Source: Pilaira anomala (taxonomy: Eukaryota > Mucoromycota > Mucoromycetes > Mucorales > Mucoraceae). Taken from it: 64,000 nucleotides of DNA. Every line of letters begins with the position of its first letter. Positions within the stretch are counted from its first letter, which is position 1. Under the pieces are notes generated by a model. That model searched no databases. It saw only the letters and a program-made list of their open reading frames with translations, and had not been told where the DNA came from. The position numbers were made by a program, and so were the translations under genes. Below are positions 34,490 through 46,394 of the stretch, piece by piece. The DNA is taken from the NCBI GenBank assembly GCA_025716855.1, contig JAIXMQ010000025.1, positions 310,001 to 374,000 on the forward strand, given 5' to 3'.

Positions 34490-37400
34490 TTACAAGTCAC
34501 GTTCTTTGTTCAATACTTCACATATTGCCAACTTGTTGTCTTGGTTCAAACACATGAGTTTTTGATCAGACAACCAATTCCAATATTCAATTTCTAAAAG
34601 TTGATATTCAACCCTATTTAACATACGGAAAGTTGATAACAGTTCATATCGAATCGCTCCTAATCTCTCTCTTGAATAACCTAACTCCTGTGCCATATTA
34701 CGGTGTAATTTATCAAACCATGCATGTTTCCATTGTTGTGTCGTACCGTTCGTTCTAGCCTCTTGAAATAAGCTATATACAACTGGCTCCACATGATCTA
34801 ATACAGCTCTGTTATCTGTTACTTTGTCTTGTATATCCCGTAAGTAAACACCTCTCCAGACCATACTAATGCCATCGTTCTCTGATTGATGTAACAGTAA
34901 CTCACATCGTCTCGATAGATATACCTGATAAGCCATAAATAATATATACATAGATCCAAGTATAACTGTAAGCAAATTAAAATATCCCTTCTTTTTCTTC
35001 AGCTCATCTTTTGGAGGAACATGCAAAGCATCTGGTTTTTTTATTTGTTCTTTTGCTGGTTGATGCTTATCCACTATTCCCGTGCTGTTTGAGATTTCAT
35101 CTTGTAATATAGGAAGAATGCATTGAATGGTTTCCGACATGCCTTTAGTTGCGGCTTTATTTATCATACCCTTGACGAATATAGTCTTGATCCATTTTAT
35201 TCCCATAGAGCATACAAGCCGACAACTGGAAGCTGTTTCATATGTAATACAATACTTGATACAGGGTATAAAAGCATCTGCGTAAGGTAGATTTGGTGTC
35301 TTTGTCATGACCAATATGGTATAACTCAAATAGTCTCTTCGCTTTAATACTTGTTGTGTTTCTATCACATCAGTTTCTTTTGCCTTTACCATGGGTGAAC
35401 TCACCGGCATCACATAATTTACAGTTCTTTCTAAATGACCATCATCATTCTCTTTCCACTCTGTGAATGTGGGTTCACTATACGTTTTTACTTGATTCAA
35501 TCTTTTCCAAATTTTTGTATCGTACATAAAGTCATACAGATGTTTCGCCCCAATCGGTAAAACAATATCTTGCTCAATTTTATCTAAATGATCTGGACAA
35601 TCGCAATCTACTTTTTCTTTGGGTTGAGTAATGTGACTAGGCCATTCTTCCTTTGTGGTCGTTACAGAAGGTTCAGTATTTTTGAAAGAGGATAAAGATT
35701 TGTTTTTTTTGGAAGCATTGTAAACTGCAGTCAAGGCACCTTGTGCAGGAGAACCTCTATGAACGTTAGGCGGTGTATGTGCTTCATCCTCTTTTGTTAT
35801 TGCAATAGTATCAGCTTCTTCAGCTGTACTAGTGGTAGATGATGAGACTGTTTGCTGCATCGGTTGTTGTTGTGCTTGTACAGTAAGTGGCGTAACAGAT
35901 GCATAAAGTGCACTTGACGTTGTGACATGACTGGTAGGAGTCTTATTTTTCTTTGTATTAATATTTCTTACAGTATCATATAATGATTGAATATCCATAG
36001 TTTGATAGTTTTCTACAATTGATTTTAATCGCTCTAATTCTAGGTCTGGGGAATCTAGCCATAGTCCGAAAAAAAATGGTGTATTCGATTCTACTTCAAT
36101 CAGTAATAACATATTGTTTGAAAAATCGGTTGTCTCTAATCGAACAGACTGTATTTTTGATAACGGTATAACAATCTATATTTATAAAAGCAGAGTGAGT
36201 ATATGTGTATATTAGCGAATAAAGAATTTTACCATATTAACACAGGTCATTAAAGTACAACTGTAAAACCAAAGACTTTTTTGTGTCACATAAACGCTTC
36301 CACTATATCCATAAGAGACATGTGAATCGGCAGGTTCGTCTTGTGGCTTCCGATATAAGGAAGCATAAAAAGCTAAATAAGGAATTAATCATCATGGTGT
36401 AAAGTCAAATTGAATATACCAACATTGAATTACAATTTCATCTTCAGGGACATTTGCAAATAATTTACGTAGCTCCCGTTGACTGTATATAAGATTTTCG
36501 GTATAATGATATAATTTAGGTGTAGGTACATCCATCTCCAATTTGTTAGGCCATACAATTAATTGACTCGCGTTTGAAATAGTATTGCTAGTAGAAGGTC
36601 TCAAATTTGGACTTTGAGTTAATTCTTCTTCAGAAGGATTAGAGAGAGCATTAATACCTGTGCCGAGCCAAGGCATACCCCATGAATACAACTGATGCGA
36701 AATGGGGTTACTGTCTTGTTGTGTAGTAACTTGAGGGAGATTGTCTGTCGTATTCTCCCCTTCTCGTATCAAGAGCGCAGTAAGTGATGATGTGGTAGTT
36801 GAGATAATTGGAGTCAAAGAGCGTTCACTGTTTGGACTAGGCAAAGGAGAAGTTGACATTGCAACTAAAGAAGGTGAAGAAGATACCTTACTGTTTACCA
36901 TTAATGGAGATAATAAAGCTTGAGGGGAATTTAGCTCCGGTTTTTGATCATCATGGTTTTCCATATTATATTCAATGGCCCCCAACCACTGTTGCATTTC
37001 TTCTTCATTCTCTGCTTGCAAGTAGTAAGAACAGTTAGGATGAACTACTTCAAAACAAAATCGTCTATCGCTACCAGTAGAAATACGAGATACAGTTTCC
37101 TTTATTGCTACTCGGTCACATAGGGCTATACAACCTTTTTCTTTGTTTACAATTGTCACTGTACATGTGCCAAACCATCCTTGTTGTAAAAAGAACCATT
37201 TTCTGGTCCAAGGGGGTCTAGTTGATTTTCCGGCTATAACAATACGACTATTTAAATAGCCTTGCTTGTTTCCTGATTTTTTAGGTCGTGTATCGTTATT
37301 TTGGTTTGTTGGAGGCAAAGAATATCGTTTTAAAGAGCGGTGAGGTTTCACTTGGTCAATATAAATATTCTGTAAGTCTGTGCATCGTTTGTTCATTTTG

Positions 37401-38441
37401 TTTATTTGATATTGACATGTGACTTTACTCTAATGATACATTTATTTTAACATCTGATATGGATACATGATCTAAATTTTAAGTATGTACCTCATCTAAC
37501 CATTGCTTCCAGCCCGATAATTTTGATTTAGCATCATTACAAACATACACAGATTCATTTATTTCATCGACATAAGAACCTAAACCACCCGAAAAACATT
37601 CGACTAAAATATTTTCTAAATTTGCTTTAAATGTTACCAATTTCGAAAAATACTCTCCACTATTTTTGACATATAATTTTCTTAATTCGTACATTTGAAA
37701 GGCATCTTCTCTTAGTGCACTTGCTTCCTTTTGCTTGCTAAGGACATTATATCGATGCAATTGAGTTTCATATCTATCCAGCATTTTCTCGAATCCTTTT
37801 TTACTATCCTGATACATATTTATTAATTACACATGTATCATTTATAATTAATTATTAAACTTACTTTAAAATTCTTTAGATCATATTTAATCATTTGTTG
37901 TAAAGGATTTAATATCAAATCTTCTAAATCAGAGGCCTACAAAGAATCCTTTTTTTTTAAAAAAAAAAATATCCCAATTTTAGCTCTTTGTAATTTACCG
38001 TTTTCATACGATAAGCAATTGTTGACTGTAAAGTTGTTGCAAACTTATTAACGACATTCCCCGCAATGCTTGAATCTTTAGAAAAATAAAGTAATTAGAC
38101 ATAATTCGGGTTTATAAACGCAGGTGACTTTACCAATCAAGGTACCATCTAAACCGTTGAAAAAGGTGCGTTTACATAAAGTTGTCGCTAAATTATTATG
38201 CTCTACACAGAAGTTAGCTTTTAGAACTCCCTGAATATTAATATTTAAGACATGTCTTACTTATGAGAGCGTCAATATAATTCTTTAGCGCTCGTATAAA
38301 ACCATCAGTCCACTTTTCAAACTGATCAATTTGGTCTTCTAAATGTAGCACATTAGCTCTCCAAACAGGTGAATCTAGTACAACGTCTTGTATTGTTAAT
38401 ATGTTCGTAGGTGAAGATACAAGAGGAACCTCTTGTGACAT
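34490..38441 (-). CDS. SIP3: Sip3/Lam-type BAR-PH-GRAM-VASt sterol-transfer membrane protein
   Basis: Predicted 1,162 residues from eight exons: 38441-38261, 38202-38134, 38075-37999, 37936-37865, 37808-37491, 37369-36424, 36372-36233, 36175-34490. Domains: BAR (1-~235; e.g. IDQFEKWTDGFIRAL, STIAYRMKTASDLEDLI), PH (about 274-380; KQGYLNSR, WTRKWFFLQQGW), GRAM (about 535-640; ELRKLFANVPEDEIVI, VYVTQKSLWFYS), VASt/StART-like (about 792-962; starting DCPDHLDKIEQDIVLPIGAK), and a membrane anchor (about 999-1021; LLTVILGSMYILFMAYQVYL). This is the order of yeast Lam1/Ysp1 and Lam3/Sip3, which move sterols between ER and plasma membrane at contact sites. The first intron was placed by its CTAAC branch site and TGTGTAG acceptor; the exon 6 donor (GTTGGT) is weak but is what keeps the GRAM domain in frame. 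The gene lies 72 bases upstream of the Spc19-like gene on the same strand. Confidence 0.87.
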
Positions 38442-39119
38442 TGTATATTTTATTTAGAAGGAGATAGAAGGTTTTGAGGAGAATGAGGGTGAGAAGAGAG
38501 AGAAAAGCAAAAAATTATGCAAAACAATTTATTTTTTCAACTTGATTCTGATACCTTGAAACGTTATCCTTATGTCATAGATGAAAAGCCACATGAATTA
38601 AAAAAATGTTTTCCTAACAAGACAAGAACTTTAAACATATGTTAATCCCTTAATTTCCGATCTATGTAGTTATAATCATACATATCTTTAACAAAACCCA
38701 ATCTCTCACATAATGTAGTTAGTGGCGCTCAATTACGCCACATGTATAGTTATGGTTTTTGTAGATTACATATTTAGTTCATTTTGGTAGTAATTCGTAT
38801 ATGTTTTCTTATGTAAGATTCATTTAGTTATTTATTTTCACCATATATTTTAAAAGCGTATCAGTTTGTGTTTCAATTGAAGAAATAATGATTTATTCGA
38901 TATTGAAGCCATTGACACCGACTTAAATCCCCAAATATGGCAAAACTAGCGCAATTGTAAGATTTTGAATTTGCGTGATTTGAACGAGGAGAAAAAAAGG
39001 GGAGATTGGCTTTAGCTAGAAAACCCTTTTAAAGCAGTAGTAATTTAGCAGTAATTTGTTATTTATAAAGAATATAGAATATAAAAAGAGATATGTTGAC
39101 AATGACGAGTGTTCAAAAA
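38442..39119. other. Intergenic stretch upstream of the SIP3-type gene
   Basis: About 680 bases. The part next to 38441 is GA-rich on the plus strand (CT-rich leader for the minus-strand gene). Nothing else recognised. Confidence 0.5.
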
Positions 39120-39453
39120 TCAAAGAGTTTTTTCCTTCATGAAATGGTCTATTTTTCTTTCCAAGATTTCAACTTCTTTTTCCAGTTCCTTTATTTTGAT
39201 TCGTTTTTCATGAATCTTCTCGTACAAAAGAAGAATATTCGTCAAATTTTCTTTTTTTAAAAAAGTGTGTTAGTTATAATAAAAAAATGTTTTCAGTTGA
39301 CCACAAACCTTTTCAATGATGTTGGGGATATTGGTGGTTCTGTTGAAGACACCTATCTTTTTGACGTGCCATAAGCTGGTTGTATGTCCGGATTACATGA
39401 ATAAACTGTTGAGATAGCACGCTAAACTGTTGTGTTTGTTGTGTTTGTTGTGT

Positions 39454-39497
<44 letters not shown>

Positions 39498-39922
39498 GCT
39501 GCATTCGTTCCATGATTGCTAGCTAACGAGCAGCGAATCGCTCAATGCTAACAACTGATTTTTCAACAGCTTTAGACCTTGTAACCTGGGCTCTTCTATC
39601 ATCATCAGCAGCTCTGGATGCAAATGCAGCGTCGATTTAATCGCGTAGGTCACTAAAAGATACTCTCCTAGAGCCAAAATCACTCTTTAAATCTTTGTCC
39701 CATATCTTCGATAACTTTAGTATCATATTTTGAGCCCTAAAACTGATTAAGGTCATTCCTGTAACCTTCCCCTTTCCGTTACCTCTTTTACCGCTTTCAA
39801 ACAAACGAGCGTTGAGGTACTGTATCTCGAATAATTCTTGCTGCTCACCCTACATTGTATCTCTGTTGAATTGACGCAATTCTTCATCTTTTTCTGAGGA
39901 TTCAAATAAGTATTGATGTATA
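39120..39922 (-). pseudogene. Decayed poly-Q gene relic with in-frame stops
   Basis: Read on the minus strand from about 39922, one frame runs through FESSEKDEELRQFNRDTM-stop, then EQQELFEIQYLNARLFESGK and SFRAQNMILKLSKIWDKDLK, a second stop, IDAAFASRAADDDRRAQ and VVSIERFAAR, a third stop, and then, still in the same frame, MERMQ followed by a Gln tract of about 16 residues, TQQTQQTQQ and SQQFIHVIRTYNQLMARQKD. After a frame change a coiled-coil end is visible (IHEKRIKIKELEKEVEILER) down to a stop at 39120. The protein-like composition in one frame with at least three stops and one frameshift marks an old gene copy. The family is not recognised; a multicopy or mobile-element-associated origin is only a guess. 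Confidence 0.55.
39431..39499 (-). repeat. CAA/CAC trinucleotide array (poly-Gln/Thr tract of the relic)
   Basis: On the minus strand about 16 CAA/CAG units are followed by three ACACAACAA units. It is the only long trinucleotide array in the window. Confidence 0.8.
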
Positions 39923-40613
39923 ACCTAAATACAAGGCTATTATTGTCACAGGGAAGTATAAATGTTCATTTTATTTTATTAAAAGTCCTTACGTAAAGAC
40001 GAAAAACAGGTTAGATTAAAGTAAGAATAACTACAGTTTGGAGGCAATTTAAAGCACGTGTGATAGAAAGATTGATAAAGGTAAATAACCATATCTATGT
40101 TGTCAGTACGACTACCGGATATAATTTGAAATGTAAGAGAATTATTACAGCTTTTTATTTCAGAATAAGTGCAACGTGATATAATCGGACGATTCGTGAA
40201 AAGCCAGGCATGAGAGAGAAAAGAAGAAATGGTCAAGTATAAATTAATGCAGTAGCACTTTGTATAACTGTGACAGTATGTATGAAAAATATATAGAGCG
40301 AAATTATGCCGGGCTGCTTTAGTCCGGAATACCACTTTCATAGTGAACTTGACTGAGAAGAATAGTTTTCAGGAACATTGAATTTTTATAAACATAGAAG
40401 TTTTAAACGATGACTCGCAGGGTATACAACATGAGTGAGTTAAACTAAGAGAATTCTCATATTAAACGTAAAAAAAAAAAAAAATAAAAAAATAAATAAA
40501 AAAAATAAAAAAAAAAATAAACCGCCTTACATAAAAAAAATCTGATAAACTTAATAACTTTTTTAATTTTTAGCTTTTTACTTCTCTGCTTTAATTTTTA
40601 TGCCGTTCACGAG
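39923..40613. other. Degenerate stretch before the SLC35F6-like gene
   Basis: A 120-codon minus-strand frame covers 39979-40341, but its composition (Cys/Tyr/Phe-rich) is poor. The plus strand over the same interval gives protein-like pieces interrupted by stops (FKARVIERLIKVNNHIYVVS; REKPGMREKRRNGQV). Either may be a relic continuing the decayed region to the left. From 40470 to 40522 lies an A-rich run with scattered T. Confidence 0.35.
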
Positions 40614-42105
40614 ATGAATAAAGAAACATTTTACATTGCAACCCATCAAGTTTTGTTCTTGTTGACAGGCCTATCTACTACCTTGGGAACACAATGGTTA
40701 TTTTACCATGGAGCTGCAAGTAAATTCTCTTTCTTTATTCACAAAAGATTTACATAAAACTAACACGTCTAAATTTTAAAATAGCTGGAGATAGCTATTT
40801 AGCTCAGTTAGCTCAATATATTGGAATGGTATTGGTTGGTTTAATTATTCCCATATTATTAAAAAATAAACAAAAAGATTATCATAGATTAAGTCAGGAA
40901 GCAGAAGAAGATGGTATCCATATGGTCCAAGTCAATACGGTTGTAGACCACGATAGAGATTGTTACCAAGAAGGTCCTATTCCTCATAAATCTGTCATGA
41001 AACTAGCTGTGCTGGATGTTTTTGCTAATTTTTGCGTTACGGTTGGATTTTCAATTGTTGGCAGTGGAGTAAGTGGATTAGTAAATAATTAAGATATAGT
41101 AGGAATATTAATAATCAATAATTATAGATGTATCAAGTAATTTACAGTAGTGTAGTTATTTGGTGCGCTATCCTCACTTTTTTATTCATGGGAAGAAAAT
41201 TATCAGGAATGCAATGGGTTGCTATATTTGGTGTAAGTGCTGGTTTGGCTATCAGTTCAATGGATAATTTCACAAACCAATCTGAGGCTGCCACATTAGA
41301 AGAATCAGGTACTTTATATAAAAAAACATCATTTATTCCGTATAATTAATCAAACATCATAATATATATGTATATATTCATTAGCTAAAACTACTCTACT
41401 CATGTTTGGCACTATAATGACATTAGGTGGTACATTTTTTTATGGTAAATATATCTAGATAATCGCATTTGCAGTTATTCGTTTGTATTGAGATTTTTCT
41501 TGTATTAGCTTGTGTTTATGTGTATTCAGATTTTATCATGTCACAACAAAAACCTCCCCCATTGCCGGCTCGAGTTTGTTTCTATTCTGGCTGCTATACG
41601 ACTGTAATATCGTTGGTCTGGATTGGATTTTATACGCTACCTCGATATGATGACTTGATCCATATCAAAACTGGTACTTCCAATCAAGCTGTAATAGGCA
41701 TGTACATATTAGTATCTGTTTCTAACGCTCTGCATTCATGGAATTATTATGAATTGATTGATAGAACGGGAAGTGTAAGTTTTAATATGAAGATGACTAT
41801 ATTCTTGGGAAAGATACTGATATATCCATATATATATATATATATTAGGTGGCTACTGGTATTCTACAAGGGCTAAGAGCAGTATTGATTTATATCATTA
41901 GTGATTCCTGGTACTGCCAATCCGATCCAGCACAATGTAAGTTATGTTTATATGTGACAATCAATTCATACAAATGTATTTAAATACATCATCTGTCAAT
42001 TTAGGCTTTACCCAATTTAAAGGTATTGGCTCTCTTCTTGTGATCGGATGTGTATTATTATTTACGATAGGAAGAGCAAAGTCCGTCGATAAAAAGTTCG
42101 GTTAA
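40614..42105 (+). CDS. SLC35F6-like drug/metabolite-superfamily membrane transporter
   Basis: Seven exons (40614-40719, 40785-41068, 41128-41308, 41385-41444, 41509-41774, 41849-41936, 42005-42105) join in phase to 361 residues with about nine or ten membrane segments. The core DVFANFCVTVGFSIVGSGMY, continuing into QVIYSSVVIWCAILTFLFMG and RKLSGMQWVAI, has the layout of the SLC35F6/EamA branch of the DMT superfamily, where the two tandem repeats each bring five helices. A hydrophilic loop (about residues 65-105) separates the second and third helices. Substrate unknown; human SLC35F6 is lysosomal/mitochondrial, and related proteins carry nucleotide sugars or other metabolites. The start is the first ATG in the frame (an ATG at 40600 stops after four codons). 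The next gene starts only 73 bases after the stop. Confidence 0.8.
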
Positions 42106-42178
42106 CTGTTATTTAAATAAAAAGTAGTCGTTCTTTTTTTTTTCTTCCTTTCTTCATTGTTATTAATTTCTTCATATC

Positions 42179-43728
42179 ATGGAAATTCCCGTCGAGAATA
42201 CAACAGAAACTTTTATCCATGATACAACACCTGCTTTCCAGTTCAGCCCTCTGCAACAATGGGAAATAGCTTTTATCTATGCCTTCTCTTGTACGTTTAA
42301 CCCTCAACAGGAGATTGCACCTAGTTATCATAAGTTGCCTGACTTTACACCTGAAGTATGTACACACGATCAATCTATTTCTATGATCGTTATACCACAT
42401 ATTAACTAAAAAAAAAACAAAAAAAAAAAAAAACTTCTTAGGAGCTCGAACTGGAAATTCAAAAACAAGATTCCGATCTTATTCGAAACATAATCTGTGC
42501 AAGTCTAGGAAACTTGTTGAATCGTAAAAATCCGATCGAGTAAGCATCGCTAAACGATCTTTTAAAAAAATAATCATCTTTCTAAATTGGCCTTTATAGA
42601 TCATTTAAAATTTCTCTTTCTCAAGTAGTCACCGATAAGATGAAGGCTTTTGAGATTGACCTCGAAGCGAATCCTTTGGCTAAATCCGAGTTTCATTTAC
42701 TTAATACAGATGTCAAAGTAAGGAAGTAACGCGTTTATTTATGTTGGTGTAACTGAAATTGACATTTTTTTTAAAGTTATTTATATTACGTTCTTTGATC
42801 GAATGGCAATTGCAAGATAGTTTAGCTGTAAAATCCATATTAGATTACTATAAAAACTCAAATCAGAATCAACCTAACCCTGTCAGAGCGATACCCATCG
42901 GCATAGATTCAAAAAAACGTAATTATTGGCAGTTTGGAGGTGAGTAATATTTAACAAAAAAGGCTTATGAGGGCGTCATCTAATTAAATCTGTGGTTTAG
43001 ATTCGTGTTGGATTTGGAGAGAAAAACCTCATTTCAAATTAAATTGCGAGTGGGAGACAGTTTGTAGAAACCGTCAAGATTTAGAAATACTTGTTAATGA
43101 ACTCTCTAGCTCTACCAACAGGACAGAAAAGGCTCTTGTTAAGGTTATCAGTGAAGAAATATATGGACTTGCTGAAAAGGAAGAGCGAAGAAAGTTACGT
43201 AAAGAAAGAGCAGAATATCGTAAACTCATTCCAGTAGAAGTCTCAATTACACCGACTCAATTAAGATCTAGAGGTAATAGAAATGAAAGAGTAAGGTATA
43301 ATTATGATGAAGTATTTGAGGACGAAGAAGATGATGAAGAAGATGAAGAGGGATTTGAAAGTGAAGAAGACGATGGTAATTTCGAAGAGGAAGAGGAACA
43401 CACAGAGGTTAGAAGGTCATCAAGGAAATTAAATTCTCCTCCTCCAGCTGAAAAACCAACAAGATGGAGCAGTAGATTAAATAGAACCTCTACCTTGCAT
43501 GAGTTTGAAGAAATGAATATTGATAGCCAAAAGTTAAATGAAGATATAGAATCACCTTCCGTAAGCGAGATGAACACAGTGAGAAGTACGTTAACAGATA
43601 TGGATACCACCCCAGAATACAGTGCTATGGAAACAAGTGAAACACAAAGCTTATCTATTATAGATATCAGTAGGCCTGAAAGCGTATCTAATATGGGCTC
43701 CAATCAGACTCAAAGTATCATGGATTAA
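42179..43728 (+). CDS. DDT/WHIM-type chromatin-remodelling accessory protein
   Basis: Exons 42179-42355, 42442-42539, 42600-42717, 42777-42939 and 43001-43728 join in phase to 427 residues. The N-terminal 60 residues (FSPLQQWEIAFIYAFSCTF) resemble a DDT helical module; residues about 130-230 contain LFILRSLIEWQL and IGIDSKKRNYWQFGDSCWIW, which fits the WHIM signature (G-x-D-x(3)-R-x-YW) of ISWI-partner proteins such as Rsf1/Itc1/Ioc-type subunits. Downstream is a long basic helix (EEIYGLAEKEERRKLRKERA), acidic clusters and a Ser/Thr-rich disordered tail with SRLN/RRSS basic patches. Expected to sit on linker DNA or nucleosomes and recruit ISWI (family knowledge). No PHD or bromodomain is visible, so it is shorter than animal relatives. 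The promoter must be contained in or overlap the 3' end of the upstream transporter gene. Confidence 0.68.
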
Positions 43729-43826
43729 TGAAAAAAACAAAAAAAAACAAAAAGCTTTTGGTATAGTGTAAATAAATAATCAAGCGCGATAACTTAACCC
43801 CGCTTTTTACCACTCTTTATCTTTTA

Positions 43827-43828
<2 letters not shown>

Positions 43829-43860
<32 letters not shown>
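43829..43860 (+). repeat. T32 run in the TM9SF3 promoter
   Basis: Thirty-two consecutive T residues about 50 bases upstream of the TM9SF3 start codon. Poly(dA:dT) tracts exclude nucleosomes and often mark fungal promoters (general knowledge). Confidence 0.8.
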
Positions 43861-43861
<1 letters not shown>

Positions 43862-43911
43862 GTTGCTTTTGCTTTTTCTCCTATCTTATACATATTTTCC
43901 CTTAAAATATT

Positions 43912-46201
43912 ATGAAGAGTCGGCAAAATAAAAGTCTAGCGATATTACTTGCTCTTCTTAGTTTACTATCTCTTTTTACAACAGCAGATGAACATGATCA
44001 TGTGGTAAAACATATAAATATTTAATGGAACAATAGGAATAAGAAATATTGGAAAACGCTCATACCTATTAATCTAGTACAAAAAAGGAGATGAAGTAGT
44101 TATTTGGATGAACACAGTTGGGCCTTTAAACAATCGACAAGAAACATATCCATATTACCAATTACCATTTTGTCAAGGGCCCCATTCGGTTCAGCATCAT
44201 CACGAGACTTTGGGAGAAGCGCTTCAGGGCATGGACCTTGTGAACTCTGGTATCCCAATTCGATTCTTAAGTAAGCATAGAAGGGTAGAGATAATATTAT
44301 TGAAGCTGATCATTTCACTTGATAGCCACTGAAGCAAATAAACTCTATTGTGAGAAAACGCTCGATGAAAAGGATATAGATGTGCTCCGATATGCTGTCG
44401 ATAATCAGTATTGGTACACGATGTTTATTGGTAATGAAACACGTAGACGAACAATAACCAATAATATAGACTGTTAATTATATGTCTCATATTATAGATG
44501 ATTTGCCTGTTAGTGGTATTGTAGGAAGAGGAGTCGATGAAGGTAAAGAAGGAACCGATGTTGACCCTCATTTTAAGCCTCTCTTTGTTTACACGCACAA
44601 GAGTTTCGTTATTAATTATAACGGACCTCAGGTAAATGGATAATAACAACTTTGTATGTAAATTTATTCATTGTTGATTTGTTAGATCATTTCTGTTACA
44701 TTACAACACGGCAATCCTGTGGAATTGATATATAATCAAAAATCGTTGAGTTTGCCCTTTACATATTCAGTTGATTGGAATCCTACAGATATCGAATTTG
44801 AAAACAGATTTGACAGCTTATTAGAAGCTGATTTCTTTGAACATAAAGTAAATTGACAGCTTATAAAGTATCGAAAAAAAAATAGACTAAAAGCGAACTT
44901 TTTTTAGGTTCATTGGCTTTCAATTTTCAGTTCATTCATGATGGTTCTCTTTTTAACCGGTCTTGTTTCCGTTATTCTTTTAAGAACTGTCAAGCGTGAC
45001 TTTACAAGATATGATCGTGAAGAAGGCCTCACTGATTTTGTAAGTTTTTTCTTATATATAAACACTTTGTATTCATATTTTGATAGGATCGTGATTTAGG
45101 TGATGAATATGGTTGGAAGCAAGTTCACGGTGATGTGTTTCGTCAACCTCCACGTTTAATGCTAATGTCTGCATTAATGGGTACTGGATCACAACTCGTC
45201 ATTTTATCAGGTGTCGTCATTTTATACACCATTTTAGGCGATCTTTATGCAGAACGTGCCACAATTCTCACCACCACCATTTTCTTGTATGCACTTACCT
45301 CTTTTGTTGCAGGCTATACAAGCGCCAGATACTACACTAGATATGGCGGTAAAGAGTGGGTAAAAACAGTTGTTATGACAGCGAGTTTATGGCCCGGTTC
45401 CGTTTCTGTTATTGGTGGATTTATCAATTTATTGGCTATTTACTACTCTAGCTCTCGTGCAATTTCATTCTATGCATTGTTATCTGTTGTGGCTTTATGG
45501 GTCTTTTTGTGTTTCCCATTAACTCTTTTAGGCACTGTTGTCGGCCGCAATTGGGGTAGTCAACCTGATTTCCCTTGTCGTGTCAATCCAATTCCTCGTC
45601 CTATTCCTGAAAAAGTCTGGTATGCTGAACCCATGATGATTGTTGCTTTAGGCGGTATTTTACCGTTTGGTTCGATTTTCATTGAAATTTATTTCATTTT
45701 TACTTCATTTTGGACATATAAGATTTATTATGTCTATGGTTTCATGCTTTTGGTATTCGTCATTTTGTTGATTGTTAGTGCTTGTGTCTCTATTGTCAGT
45801 ACTTATTTCTTACTTAATTCAGAAGACCATCGCTGGTAAGCGTTTTTTAAAAGCTTTTAAAAAAGAATAATAGCACTAAATTTTTGTTTTAAAAAAAAAT
45901 AGGCACTGGGTTAGCTTCATGACATGCGCTTCGGCAGCAGGTTACATTTACTTGTATTCTGTCTATTATTTTATGGTCAAAACAAAGTAAATGAAATCAG
46001 ATTGTATCATTGCTTATTTATTAACTTTATCCCTACTATTATTACTATTATTTTAGGATGACAGGTATGTTCCAAACAAGTTTCTATTTCGGTTATACTG
46101 CCATTCTATCCTTAGGTATGTTCTGCATGTTGGGTTTTATTGGTCATACAGCTGCTAGTCAGTTTGTGAGAAAAATTTATCAAAATGTCAAGATTGATTA
46201 A
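43912..46201 (+). CDS. TM9SF3: Transmembrane 9 superfamily protein, TM9SF3 type
   Basis: Ten exons (43912-44004, 44078-44270, 44326-44430, 44498-44631, 44686-44847, 44908-45039, 45087-45835, 45903-45986, 46057-46201; the sixth and seventh lie either side of the first membrane helix) give 598 residues, the usual TM9SF3 length. A signal peptide ([19 protein letters not shown]) precedes a lumenal domain with [16 protein letters not shown] and [10 protein letters not shown], then nine membrane helices starting at [20 protein letters not shown]. The conserved [14 protein letters not shown] lies after helix 1. The C-terminus KIYQNVKID is nearly the TM9SF3 end and keeps the K-x-D motif used for COPI binding and Golgi retention. 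Role: endosome/Golgi sorting of membrane cargo, known from Emp70/Phg1 relatives. Convergent with the neurofibromin gene (194 bases between stops). Note that I list nine exon intervals; these close in frame. Confidence 0.92.
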
Positions 46202-46394
46202 AGCATCTCTCCATTTATCAAATATTATTATTACCATCATAATTTTTTTTTTTCTTTTATCAACTTCAAATTAAAATGTCATATTATACATATATAATTT
46301 ATTAGTAATTTATTTAATTTGATATAATACAGTATTTTGAAATAAGAAATATTATAAGTTATAACATGATGCCCAAAGTGCAATGAATTGTTTC

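Noticed and set aside
38231..38260. 30-base intron ending at the first AG after SIP3 exon 1
   Set aside because: Too short for a spliceosomal intron and leads to a stop; the acceptor at 38203, after a CTAAC branch site, keeps frame.
43302..43703. 133-codon minus-strand frame opposite the DDT/WHIM gene
   Set aside because: Ser-run composition is the complement of Glu/Asp-rich coding; the plus-strand gene is supported by five phased exons.
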